This document shows, piece by piece, positions 39,467 through 46,110 of a DNA stretch of 46,110 bases (its first letter is position 1; the number at the start of each line of letters is the position of its first letter). Source of the stretch: a virus; IMG/VR virus record IMGVR_UViG_3300027743_000040, positions 1-46,110 of that record; one strand, given 5' to 3'. Position numbers and translations under genes: made by a program. The notes beneath the pieces are model-generated. The model did no database searches and was not told where the DNA came from. It worked only from the letters and a program-made list of their open reading frames with translations.

Positions 39467-39475
39467 TGTGGATAA
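39467..39475 (-). promoter_or_regulatory. Perfect DnaA box
   Basis: TGTGGATAA on the plus strand is TTATCCACA on the minus strand, the exact high-affinity DnaA site. Confidence 0.6.
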
Positions 39476-39660
39476 CTCAACGGTTCATCCCGTTTGTAGG
39501 TTCGTGTTGCGTCCGAGCCACAAGGCGTGACGCGCGGGATCAAGGTGGGTGGGATACCCCCCTACCCCCCACGAGGGGGGTGCCTGCCCATCGGGGAGGC
39601 CATCAAATAAAATTCGCGGCAGGTTTTACCCCCCTAGTGATACACGCTCCCCATCAACGC

Positions 39661-39689
39661 TTGCCATTTCCTCACAGCCCACCTATACT
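39661..39689 (+). promoter_or_regulatory. Rightward sigma70 promoter of the late arm
   Basis: TTGCCA (39661-39666), 17-base spacer, TATACT (39684-39689). A start near 39696 gives a short leader to the GGAGG site and ATG at 39711. A GTGATAC heptamer lies 17 bases upstream of the -35. Confidence 0.8.
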
Positions 39690-39710
39690 GCTCGAAAGTG
39701 GAGGTCGGAA

Positions 39711-40025
39711 ATGCTTAATCTTGCTCCAGGTGAGACATTTCGCCACCTGCTCACGTTTTTTGAGGTGGGGAGGGATGGGCCACGCCTCGATCTCACTGAC
39801 ATCGTCGTCGAGGCCATTAATCTCAACGACGCGCCGTGGGTCATCCAGGTCCTCGCCACCGACCCCATCAACGGGCAGTGTCAGATCTACATACCTGACG
39901 CCGATACCCAACTCGCCGAGCCTGGGGTTGAGTATGCCTTCCAGCTGCGCATGACCTTTCCCAGCGGGGATAAGAGGTTTATACCTCCGGTCGTCATTGC
40001 GCTCGGCCCGGAGTATGTCGGATGA
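39711..40025 (+). CDS. Small beta-rich protein at the head of the late arm
   Basis: A 104-residue protein starting [20 protein letters not shown]; the ATG at 39711 is chosen because GGAGG and the promoter lie just upstream. Strands such as [20 protein letters not shown] and [12 protein letters not shown] suggest an immunoglobulin-like or baseplate-type module. It is ATGA-coupled to the fibre gene, so it probably helps attach or assemble the fibre. Confidence 0.7.
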   Translation: MLNLAPGETFRHLLTFFEVGRDGPRLDLTDIVVEAINLNDAPWVIQVLATDPINGQCQIYIPDADTQLAEPGVEYAFQLRMTFPSGDKRFIPPVVIALGPEYVG

Positions 40026-42640
40026 AGGTCGAGTTTGAAAACCTCTCGCCCGTGGTGCAGATCGAGGCGCCGGAACAGCACCTCATCATCACCAACATGG
40101 TGCCGGCAGGAGAAGGAGCATCGGGTGTCCCTGGACCGCAAGGCGAGCAAGGCCCTCAAGGCGTCCCGGGCCCGCTCGGTCCTCAAGGGGAAGTTGGTCC
40201 GGCAGGACCTGCGGGCGAGCAAGGCATACCTGGAGTCAGTGACATCCCAGGTCCGGAAGGTCCTCCAGGCCCACAGGGGGAGCAAGGCCCTCAAGGTATT
40301 CAGGGAACCCAAGGCATCCAAGGCGTAAAGGGTGATAAGGGTGATCAGGGCGATCCCGGCATTCAGGGCAACCAAGGCATACAGGGCAATCAAGGTGTGC
40401 AGGGTCCGGTCGGGCCGGAGGGTCCTGTAGGCCCCAAGGGCGACAAGGGTGATCAAGGCATCCAGGGGCCGATTGGGCCAGCCGGCAGCCTGAGTGCTCC
40501 CATTGCGCCCATGACCTACCTGAGCAATATTACCGCGGGTGCAGCGGTGCCTGTCGCCAACCCTATTAACTTTGGCATCCTCGACGCCGCCAATCTCTGG
40601 ACCGGGACCAACAGCTTCCTGAACTCCGTCCAGATCTACGGCGCCACCCCCAGCCTCGTCCTGCGCAACGCCGCCAACAGCGCAACCGTTGGAATGCTGC
40701 AAGCCACCGGCGCAACCATGCAGCTGGTCAATAACGTCGCCGATCAGGGGATGGGGTTCCAGGTCCTCGGCACCGGCAAGTTCAGCTTCAACAAGACTGT
40801 GAACGTTACAGGCGATGTGATCGCCGAGGGCGTGCTGCGGACCCGTGCCACTCCCAACGCCATTGTCGAGTGGTATAACGGTGCAGGCACTACCCGCCTC
40901 GGCTACGCTTACCACAGCGGTGCTGGGTTCAATCTCGCAAATGAGATCGACGGCAACAACATCTACGCCACCAAGGTCGGCGCTCACGTATTCGTGGACA
41001 GCATTACCGAGCGATTTCGGATCGCGCCGGGGCTTTCCTCTACCCTAGGCGACCTCTCCGTCGGCATCGCCACCGCCCTCCAGCCCGCCGCCAACCGTGG
41101 CAACCTCAGCCTCAACGGCGCCACCGACGCGGTGATTTCCTTCGGTAACGCGGGCGCCACCGCAGGCTACATCCACGCCGCCGCCGACTCACTGAACTTC
41201 AACGCGCAGGGTCCGCGCTTCATGACCTTCAACCTCGGCGGTGAGCGGATGAGGATCACCGCCGCTGGCAATGTCGGCATTGGCACGAATGCTCCCGGGC
41301 AGAAATTAACTGTTGTTAGCGATGATGCTGTATACCAAGCGATATTTAGAGGGGCTACCTGTGGCTTTGGTATCTATTCTGACGCGCCCAATGGTGTAGT
41401 TCTCAACGCCATGAACGCGGCTATGGCTACTTACAAGCCGCTTATAGTTGCTGCTGAAACGATCAAAATGAACTCGAGCAGCGTTGCCAACGCGCTGTAT
41501 ATTTCCAATGTTGGTCATGTAGGCATCGGCACTGCCACCCCGCAGCGCGACACTGCAACGGTTGGCGGAAATAGTGCCGTCTTTCAGGTCATTGGCGAAC
41601 TCTGCCTCCCTTATGGCGTGACGGGTTATGAGCCCTTCCGCATCGGCATCTTCCCCAATCCCAACTACATCCAGGGCACGCCATCCGTCGGCGCTGCGAT
41701 TGGTATGACCATCAGCGGCTGGAACACCGGCCAGATTGGCGGCGGAACCGTCTTTCAGTCTGGTGGCGACGCCGGCGCTGGTGGGTTTGAACTCCAGGCG
41801 CGTTCGGGAGGCAGCGGCATTGTCAACCGCCTGGCGCAGTTCTCCCCAGGCTACGACATCTTCTACATAGCTAACGCCGAGAAGATGCGGCTCGATGGTA
41901 ACGGCTACCTGGCTCTTGGCACAGCCGGTCCAAGCTATCTAATGGATGTGAGGCACGTAACTGATCCCGCAATCCGAGTCTATAACAGCACCACCGGCAC
42001 CAGCTTAATCTCGATGGCAGCCGCTGGTAGCGGTCAGGTGGGCACCACTTCTGCTCACCCCTTCTATTTTCTTTATGGAGGCTCTGCTGTATGTGTTTTA
42101 CTGGGTGACGGCTTCTACCCGAACACTAATGGCACCGCGAACCTCGGCGGATCGGGCAACAAGTGGGGGACTGTTTACGCAGCCACCGGCACGATCAACA
42201 CCTCCGATGCGCGGCTGAAAACCCCGCTAGCGGCGCTTACTCCAGCCGAGCTTGCTGCGGCCAAAACCATCGCGCAGGGCGTGGGATCCTATCGCTGGCT
42301 CGATACGGAAAAGATGGGAGACAGGCTGCACATCGGCGTGACCGCGCAGGACGTGATCGCGGCGATGGAAGCGCAAGGGCTGGATGCCCTCTCCTACGGC
42401 CTCGTCCGCTACGACGAGTGGGACGCCATCGAGGGTCAAGAGGGGCAGGAAGAGGTTATGGCTGTCCTTGATGATGTCGAGGGTCTGCGCGAGGTGGTTG
42501 ACGAGGCTGTGCCTTTTGCAGCCAGCATCCAAGGCCGCGAAGCGGGCAACGAGTATAGCGTTGCCTACGCCGAGCTATCTATGTTCATCGCCGCTGCACA
42601 AGAGCAGAGGCTTGCTGCGCTGGAGGCGCTACTGCCATGA
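40022..42640 (+). CDS. Collagen-like tail fibre with S74 intramolecular chaperone
   Basis: An 872-residue receptor-binding fibre. Residues about 35-155 are Gly-X-Y repeats, interrupted once (GVSDIPG). The middle holds strand repeats of the GNVGIGT type ([23 protein letters not shown]). The C-terminal domain is a peptidase S74 chaperone: TSDARLKTP with S728 and K733 as the autocleavage pair, followed by GSYRWLD and [11 protein letters not shown]. The chaperone trimerises the fibre, then cleaves itself off. Parts around 41300-41530 and 42040-42110 are visibly more AT-rich than the rest, which suggests domain exchange. Confidence 0.9.
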   Translation: MKVEFENLSPVVQIEAPEQHLIITNMVPAGEGASGVPGPQGEQGPQGVPGPLGPQGEVGPAGPAGEQGIPGVSDIPGPEGPPGPQGEQGPQGIQGTQGIQGVKGDKGDQGDPGIQGNQGIQGNQGVQGPVGPEGPVGPKGDKGDQGIQGPIGPAGSLSAPIAPMTYLSNITAGAAVPVANPINFGILDAANLWTGTNSFLNSVQIYGATPSLVLRNAANSATVGMLQATGATMQLVNNVADQGMGFQVLGTGKFSFNKTVNVTGDVIAEGVLRTRATPNAIVEWYNGAGTTRLGYAYHSGAGFNLANEIDGNNIYATKVGAHVFVDSITERFRIAPGLSSTLGDLSVGIATALQPAANRGNLSLNGATDAVISFGNAGATAGYIHAAADSLNFNAQGPRFMTFNLGGERMRITAAGNVGIGTNAPGQKLTVVSDDAVYQAIFRGATCGFGIYSDAPNGVVLNAMNAAMATYKPLIVAAETIKMNSSSVANALYISNVGHVGIGTATPQRDTATVGGNSAVFQVIGELCLPYGVTGYEPFRIGIFPNPNYIQGTPSVGAAIGMTISGWNTGQIGGGTVFQSGGDAGAGGFELQARSGGSGIVNRLAQFSPGYDIFYIANAEKMRLDGNGYLALGTAGPSYLMDVRHVTDPAIRVYNSTTGTSLISMAAAGSGQVGTTSAHPFYFLYGGSAVCVLLGDGFYPNTNGTANLGGSGNKWGTVYAATGTINTSDARLKTPLAALTPAELAAAKTIAQGVGSYRWLDTEKMGDRLHIGVTAQDVIAAMEAQGLDALSYGLVRYDEWDAIEGQEGQEEVMAVLDDVEGLREVVDEAVPFAASIQGREAGNEYSVAYAELSMFIAAAQEQRLAALEALLP

Positions 42641-42723
42641 ACAACCGTAACTACACCCTGATCATCCTCGCCGTAGCGGTGCTGATCCTGATCCTGCTCT
42701 ACACCGGGAACATTGCTCTGTGA
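42637..42723 (+). CDS. 28-residue single-pass membrane peptide
   Basis: Starts in an ATGA overlap with the fibre gene and ends in a GTGA overlap with the next. [20 protein letters not shown] is a short polar head followed by a hydrophobic helix. GGAGG is 11 bases upstream. Being in the late arm it could be a pinholin- or antiholin-like lysis peptide; no motif decides this. Confidence 0.65.
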   Translation: MNNRNYTLIILAVAVLILILLYTGNIAL

Positions 42724-42998
42724 AGGTGCCAGCCCCCTTCAAGAACCTCAGGGTGAAGCCCTTCCATCGAGGCCGAAACTACAGCCTTGGCCTTGACTAC
42801 CCCGTTGTCTATGGCAACCTGGAAGATGCCGGCTGCTGGGCAACGTGGAACCGGCACACAGGAAGGGTAATTGAGATCTTCCCTCATACCCCCAATGTCC
42901 ACGGCTGGAGCAACGCGCAGCACTTAGCCTCGCTGGCGGCGCAAGCTGCTGCAGGCTCTTCGGACTTCAACCCCTTCGAGCTGGATAGTGTCCCATGA
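42720..42998 (+). CDS. Unknown late protein
   Basis: A 92-residue protein starting at GTG in a GTGA overlap. FKNLRVKPFHRGRNYSLGLD and GCWATWNRHTGRVIEIFPHT suggest a compact beta-rich protein. Its TGA overlaps the small terminase start. Confidence 0.65.
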   Translation: MKVPAPFKNLRVKPFHRGRNYSLGLDYPVVYGNLEDAGCWATWNRHTGRVIEIFPHTPNVHGWSNAQHLASLAAQAAAGSSDFNPFELDSVP

Positions 42999-43660
42999 AC
43001 ATACCGTTTGCCATGCCTGACATCGACCCGAAGGCACATCAGATCATAACCTGCACCATCGAGGGGATCCTCGAGGAAGACGATGTTCGGGCGCTCCTCA
43101 TGCAGCGCTCGGACGCGGGGGAGGACGCGACCCCCTCCCCCGCAGCCCCAGAACCGGAGAACCCACGTGACCTCAAGCGGATCAAGGAAAAGCATCACAG
43201 CGTTGCCCGCCTTATCGCGGGTGGCCTGCCGCAGCGTATGGTCGCGTCCCTCAGTGGCTATAACGAACAATACCTCAGCGTCCTACTTAACAACCCTAGC
43301 ATGGTTGAACTGGTTTCGCTATACCGGATACAGTATGGAAAAAGTGCGGAGATTATCACGGAAAGGCTGCGGACCGTCGGCACTCAAGCCCTTGAGCGTT
43401 TGGAAGAACGCATCCCTAGCATGGGCGACAACGAGCTTATCCAGACGGCGAAGCTTGGGCTGGATCGTGCTGGACACGGCCCGACGACGACGCAGCATTC
43501 GATCACTGAGAGCCACCTGTTCGACCATGCGGACCTTGCAAGAATGAATGCTGAGGCCCGCAAGGGCAGCGCCAGCTATATCGTGGATGTCGAGGAGGTC
43601 CGCAAGGCCCTTCCATCCCCTCAACCGGGCACTGATGATGAGGAGGAGCCCACACCATGA
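42995..43660 (+). CDS. Terminase small subunit
   Basis: A 221-residue protein. The N-terminal part is acidic and Pro-rich. Residues about 65-105 hold a helix-turn-helix (HHSVARLIAGGLPQRMVASL, then SGYNEQYLSVLLNNP) of the kind used to bind packaging sites. A long helical region (about 110-150) would oligomerise, and the C-terminus is acidic (PGTDDEEEP). It is two genes before the large subunit. Confidence 0.75.
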   Translation: MNIPFAMPDIDPKAHQIITCTIEGILEEDDVRALLMQRSDAGEDATPSPAAPEPENPRDLKRIKEKHHSVARLIAGGLPQRMVASLSGYNEQYLSVLLNNPSMVELVSLYRIQYGKSAEIITERLRTVGTQALERLEERIPSMGDNELIQTAKLGLDRAGHGPTTTQHSITESHLFDHADLARMNAEARKGSASYIVDVEEVRKALPSPQPGTDDEEEPTP

Positions 43661-44163
43661 AGGCTACGGAGCCTTGGTATCTCCTAGACAAGGTCAACCT
43701 TGGAGCAAGCGTCAAAGCGACTACTGGTGGGAATAACGATGCTATTCGGCGTGGTAACTTATACCATGCTGCATTCTATCGCGCTCTGCGTCTCGAATGG
43801 CTACTCAATCACGGAGGTGATGAGGAGCCTTGGGAGTTGCTTATCGAGCCGTGGTATAGAACGCGCAGGTGGAAGTTAAGAAGCCCTGATGCGGTGCTGA
43901 TTAACCGCGTCAGCGACTGCGCCATCATCCTCGAAGTAAAAATGAACTGGGCCAATGGGCGCGACACGAAACTCCTGGGCGAATATCTGCCCCTTGTGCA
44001 GGAGGCCCACAAGCTTTCCACAGTGTTCCCTTGTATGGTGGTTGGGAACCTGCGGGGATACCCCCATAAGCCTTTATTGTCCATGGCTCAGATTTTCAGC
44101 GCCCAAAGTTGGCGACCCGGCCAGCCCACACCCGCCCTCTTGCACCTGAAGAAGGTCACATGA
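43657..44163 (+). CDS. PD-(D/E)XK nuclease between the terminase genes
   Basis: A 168-residue protein. GNLYHAAF (33-40), RSPDAVLINRVSD (76-87, D78) and AIILEVKMNWAN (89-100, E93 and K95) are the D-ExK core of PD-(D/E)XK nucleases. It is ATGA-coupled to both neighbours, between small and large terminase. Possible roles are resolving branched DNA before packaging, or cutting host DNA; neither can be read from sequence. Confidence 0.75.
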   Translation: MKATEPWYLLDKVNLGASVKATTGGNNDAIRRGNLYHAAFYRALRLEWLLNHGGDEEPWELLIEPWYRTRRWKLRSPDAVLINRVSDCAIILEVKMNWANGRDTKLLGEYLPLVQEAHKLSTVFPCMVVGNLRGYPHKPLLSMAQIFSAQSWRPGQPTPALLHLKKVT

Positions 44164-45851
44164 ACGAGCAGCAGAAAAGGCAAGAATACCTCACGGAGGC
44201 GGTGAAACACTCCGCCTACGATCCCAGCTACTTCCTGCGCTTCTTCCTGCGGAAGTGGTTCCCCACTCCATTCGCCCCGATCCACATGGGCCTGATCGCC
44301 CTCCTAACCCGCAAAGTTGAGTGGTTGAATGACTACCCAGAATGCCATGACTTCCTGCTGTCGGAGTTTCGATACCTGGCAGATCCTTCGGATACTGATC
44401 CTAACGCCCTACTCCTCCCAGTCTTTCGTAAGAACGAGGAAGGCAAGATCGTCATGGTCTGCGGGGACAACAATAACTGGATTATCCCGCGCGGCTTTAG
44501 CAAAACCACGCTCGTTCTCGGTTGCAAGACCTACGACCTCTGCACGGACGGGACCATTTTCGGAGTATACATAAGTGCATCGGCTGAACATGCTGAAATG
44601 CAGCTGGGGAATATCAAGGTCGAGCTGGAAGAAAATTCGTTGCTGCGAGAGGCGTATGGCAATCTTGTTCCCATCAGGTCTGACTCCGAGCGCTGGACTA
44701 ACCGTGAGATTCAGCTTCTTAACGGGGCTATCCTCATTGCACGGGGGAGAGGGGGCCAGGTCCGTGGCCTTAACTTCAGAGCACGCCGTCCTAATCGGGT
44801 GGTCCTGGACGATGTTGAAGACGAGGATAGCATCGCGACCGCGGAACTGAGGATGAAGACGGAACGCTGGTTCTATGGATCGGTGGCGCCGGCAGGTAAT
44901 CTCATGGACGGGGCTGCGGAGGATGAGTTCGCGCAGCTGCCCATGCAGATCACGAACCTCGGGACGCTGTTGGGGCCGGAATGCCTGATGATAAAGGTCA
45001 GCCGCGACCCCGCCTTTAACACGGCGCGCTTCGGTGCGAAGCTGGCGGACGGCAAGATGCTGTGGGAATACAAGATGTCGGCGCCCACCTACGACAAGCT
45101 GCGCCGCCGCTACCAGGCCCTCGGGAAGCTTGCCGAGTTCACACGCGAATATGACTCCATGATAAGGGTTGACGATGACAGCATTTTCCCCACAATCTTC
45201 ATTTACCAGCCAACCCCTCTCACGGACCTCGTGCACCGTGCTATTGCCCTTGACCCTGCAATCAGTGACAAGCCTGGGCGAGACCACGCAGCCATGGTTG
45301 TGGCGGGCAGACGCCTCACGGACGGGGCGCTGTGGTTCTTGGACGAGTGGGGAGGGTTGGGCAAGACCCCTCGGGAAAAGATCGACGCCTTCTTCGAGTA
45401 TCACGAACGCTGGCGGACTACACATCACGGTATTGAGTCTATTGCCTATCAGGCCAGCCTCATCTTCCTCATGCGCGAGGAGATGGCGCGGCGGCAGTAT
45501 TTCTTTCCGATCACTCCAATCGTTCACGGCTCGGCAGATCGCAAGGACACGAGGATTGTTGGTGTTCTCTCACCTCGATACAAGAATGGCTATATACGGC
45601 ACCTCCGGCATTTGAGCGGGTTGGAGGGGAACCTTGCAGACTGGCCCAATGGGAAGAAGGATTACGCTGACGCTGCGGCGATGGCTTTGACGTTGCTGGG
45701 GGAGACGCAGATCTTGGCTGCAGATCCTGATTTTCTGGTGGCACCTGAGTATGAGGCACTACCGGACGTTGTTCCGCCTATATACACGACTGAGGGACGG
45801 TATATACTGTCCGGCACTAGCAAGCAATCCTTCAAGCAGAGGTATGGATAG
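44160..45851 (+). CDS. Terminase large subunit (TerL)
   Basis: A 563-residue packaging motor. Walker A is PRGFSKTT (110-117), Walker B VVLDDVED (214-221). The nuclease part has AIALDP (D365), FLDEWGG (D395, E396) and the closing DYADAAAMAL (501-510, D501/D504). The ATG at 44160 is chosen because it forms ATGA with the nuclease gene stop; a TTG 51 bases upstream is less likely. It directly abuts the portal ATG. Confidence 0.9.
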   Translation: MNEQQKRQEYLTEAVKHSAYDPSYFLRFFLRKWFPTPFAPIHMGLIALLTRKVEWLNDYPECHDFLLSEFRYLADPSDTDPNALLLPVFRKNEEGKIVMVCGDNNNWIIPRGFSKTTLVLGCKTYDLCTDGTIFGVYISASAEHAEMQLGNIKVELEENSLLREAYGNLVPIRSDSERWTNREIQLLNGAILIARGRGGQVRGLNFRARRPNRVVLDDVEDEDSIATAELRMKTERWFYGSVAPAGNLMDGAAEDEFAQLPMQITNLGTLLGPECLMIKVSRDPAFNTARFGAKLADGKMLWEYKMSAPTYDKLRRRYQALGKLAEFTREYDSMIRVDDDSIFPTIFIYQPTPLTDLVHRAIALDPAISDKPGRDHAAMVVAGRRLTDGALWFLDEWGGLGKTPREKIDAFFEYHERWRTTHHGIESIAYQASLIFLMREEMARRQYFFPITPIVHGSADRKDTRIVGVLSPRYKNGYIRHLRHLSGLEGNLADWPNGKKDYADAAAMALTLLGETQILAADPDFLVAPEYEALPDVVPPIYTTEGRYILSGTSKQSFKQRYG

Positions 45852-46110
45852 ATGGCGACCTCACCGTTCGATGTGTTAGGCCCAGCTGCCGGCGCACCCA
45901 TGCCCCCTGCGTTGGGGATGGCGCCGCCAGCCGATATGTTCTCCGGCGGCGATCCCGGTGCGCTTGCACCCCCTGCGATGCCTGACAGCGGCTCGCCGGC
46001 GATGATGGACCCCAGCAACCCGATGCGCTCCGTGCTGCAAAACGCGGTGCTTGCCGAGCCTCCCCCCAAGCCCGCGATCGAGAAGCTGCGGCCCGGCAGC
46101 GAACTGCACA
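45852..46110 (+). CDS. Portal protein, 5' part (continues at the left edge)
   Basis: First 86 codons of the portal. Start behind AGAGG, one base after TerL. The N-terminal extension is Pro/Ala/Met/Gly-rich (PMPPALGMAPPADMFSGGDP) and probably disordered. It continues in frame at base 133 of the window, giving 690 residues in all. Confidence 0.85.
   Translation, partial: MATSPFDVLGPAAGAPMPPALGMAPPADMFSGGDPGALAPPAMPDSGSPAMMDPSNPMRSVLQNAVLAEPPPKPAIEKLRPGSELH
45979..46110. repeat. Right copy of the 132-base end repeat
   Basis: Repeats bases 1-132 with one mismatch (45984). Marks the closing point of the map; one copy should be removed when the circle is drawn, giving 45978 bases. Confidence 0.95.

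Larger units (their letters stand above)
39382..39710. promoter_or_regulatory. Divergent control region between the two arms
   Basis: No gene fits. It contains the DnaA box at 39467-39475, GTGATAC heptamers at 39449-39455 and 39637-39643, C- and G-rich tracts around 39551-39585, and the rightward promoter at 39661-39689. A leftward promoter must lie here too; I see only weak candidates, such as TTGAGT with TTGTAT on the minus strand around 39450-39478. Confidence 0.7.

Noticed and set aside
39887-40987. 366-codon minus-strand frame opposite the tail fibre
   Set aside because: Leu-Ala-Thr repeats simply mirror the Gly-X-Y repeat codons of the fibre.
44409-45527. 372-codon minus-strand frame opposite TerL
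   Set aside because: Conflicts with Walker and nuclease motifs of TerL; no independent support.

Overview
The window is one complete phage genome map of about 45.98 kb. Bases 1-132 recur at 45979-46110 with one mismatch. The portal gene that starts at 45852 runs off the right edge and continues in frame at the left edge, so the ends join into a circle. I see no integrase, repressor, rRNA, tRNA or CRISPR array, which suggests a virulent phage. The structural set (portal, scaffold, SU10-type coat, adaptor, nozzle-like protein, internal proteins including a muramidase and a 1348-residue protein, no sheath, no tape-measure gene with chaperones) suggests a podovirus. There is no phage RNA polymerase, and the promoters I can read are host sigma70 type. 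A gene with a signal peptide and a C-terminal PEP-CTERM sorting signal of the kind common in sphingomonads, together with the high G+C, points to an alphaproteobacterial, perhaps sphingomonad, host. This host call is inference.

The genome has two arms. The rightward (late) arm starts at a sigma70 promoter at 39661-39689 and runs 39711 -> 46110 = 1 -> 16840. Its order is a small accessory gene, a collagen-like tail fibre with an S74 autochaperone, a 28-residue membrane peptide, an unknown gene, small terminase, a PD-(D/E)XK nuclease, large terminase, portal, an unknown gene, scaffold, coat, adaptor, nozzle, a decapeptide-repeat tail protein, an unknown gene, a GNAT-like protein and three internal virion proteins. 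The leftward (early) arm runs from 39381 down to 16906. It begins with five small genes, most with a terminator-like hairpin between them, then a long string of small overlapping genes with an SF1 helicase. Next come the PEP-CTERM gene and a deoxyribosyltransferase-like gene. It ends in a replication and recombination block: Cas4/AddB-like nuclease, Sak4-like ATPase, OB-like protein, ParB-methyltransferase fusion, uracil-DNA glycosylase joined to half an exonuclease domain, DNA polymerase A and a DUF3987-like ATPase. The arms diverge at 39382-39710 and converge at 16841-16905.

Three features stand out. First, the DNA polymerase is split inside its proofreading domain: the first half of the exonuclease is fused behind a uracil-DNA glycosylase, and the second half leads the polymerase in the next, ATGA-coupled gene. 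Second, a composite non-coding element with three GTA-N2-AC heptamers at fixed 24 and 15 base spacings occurs three times at transcription-unit boundaries. Related heptamers cluster in a 360-base gene-free stretch with G- and A-tracts and nearby DnaA boxes, a candidate origin. Third, the phage carries a PEP-CTERM protein. No conventional lysis cassette is recognisable.
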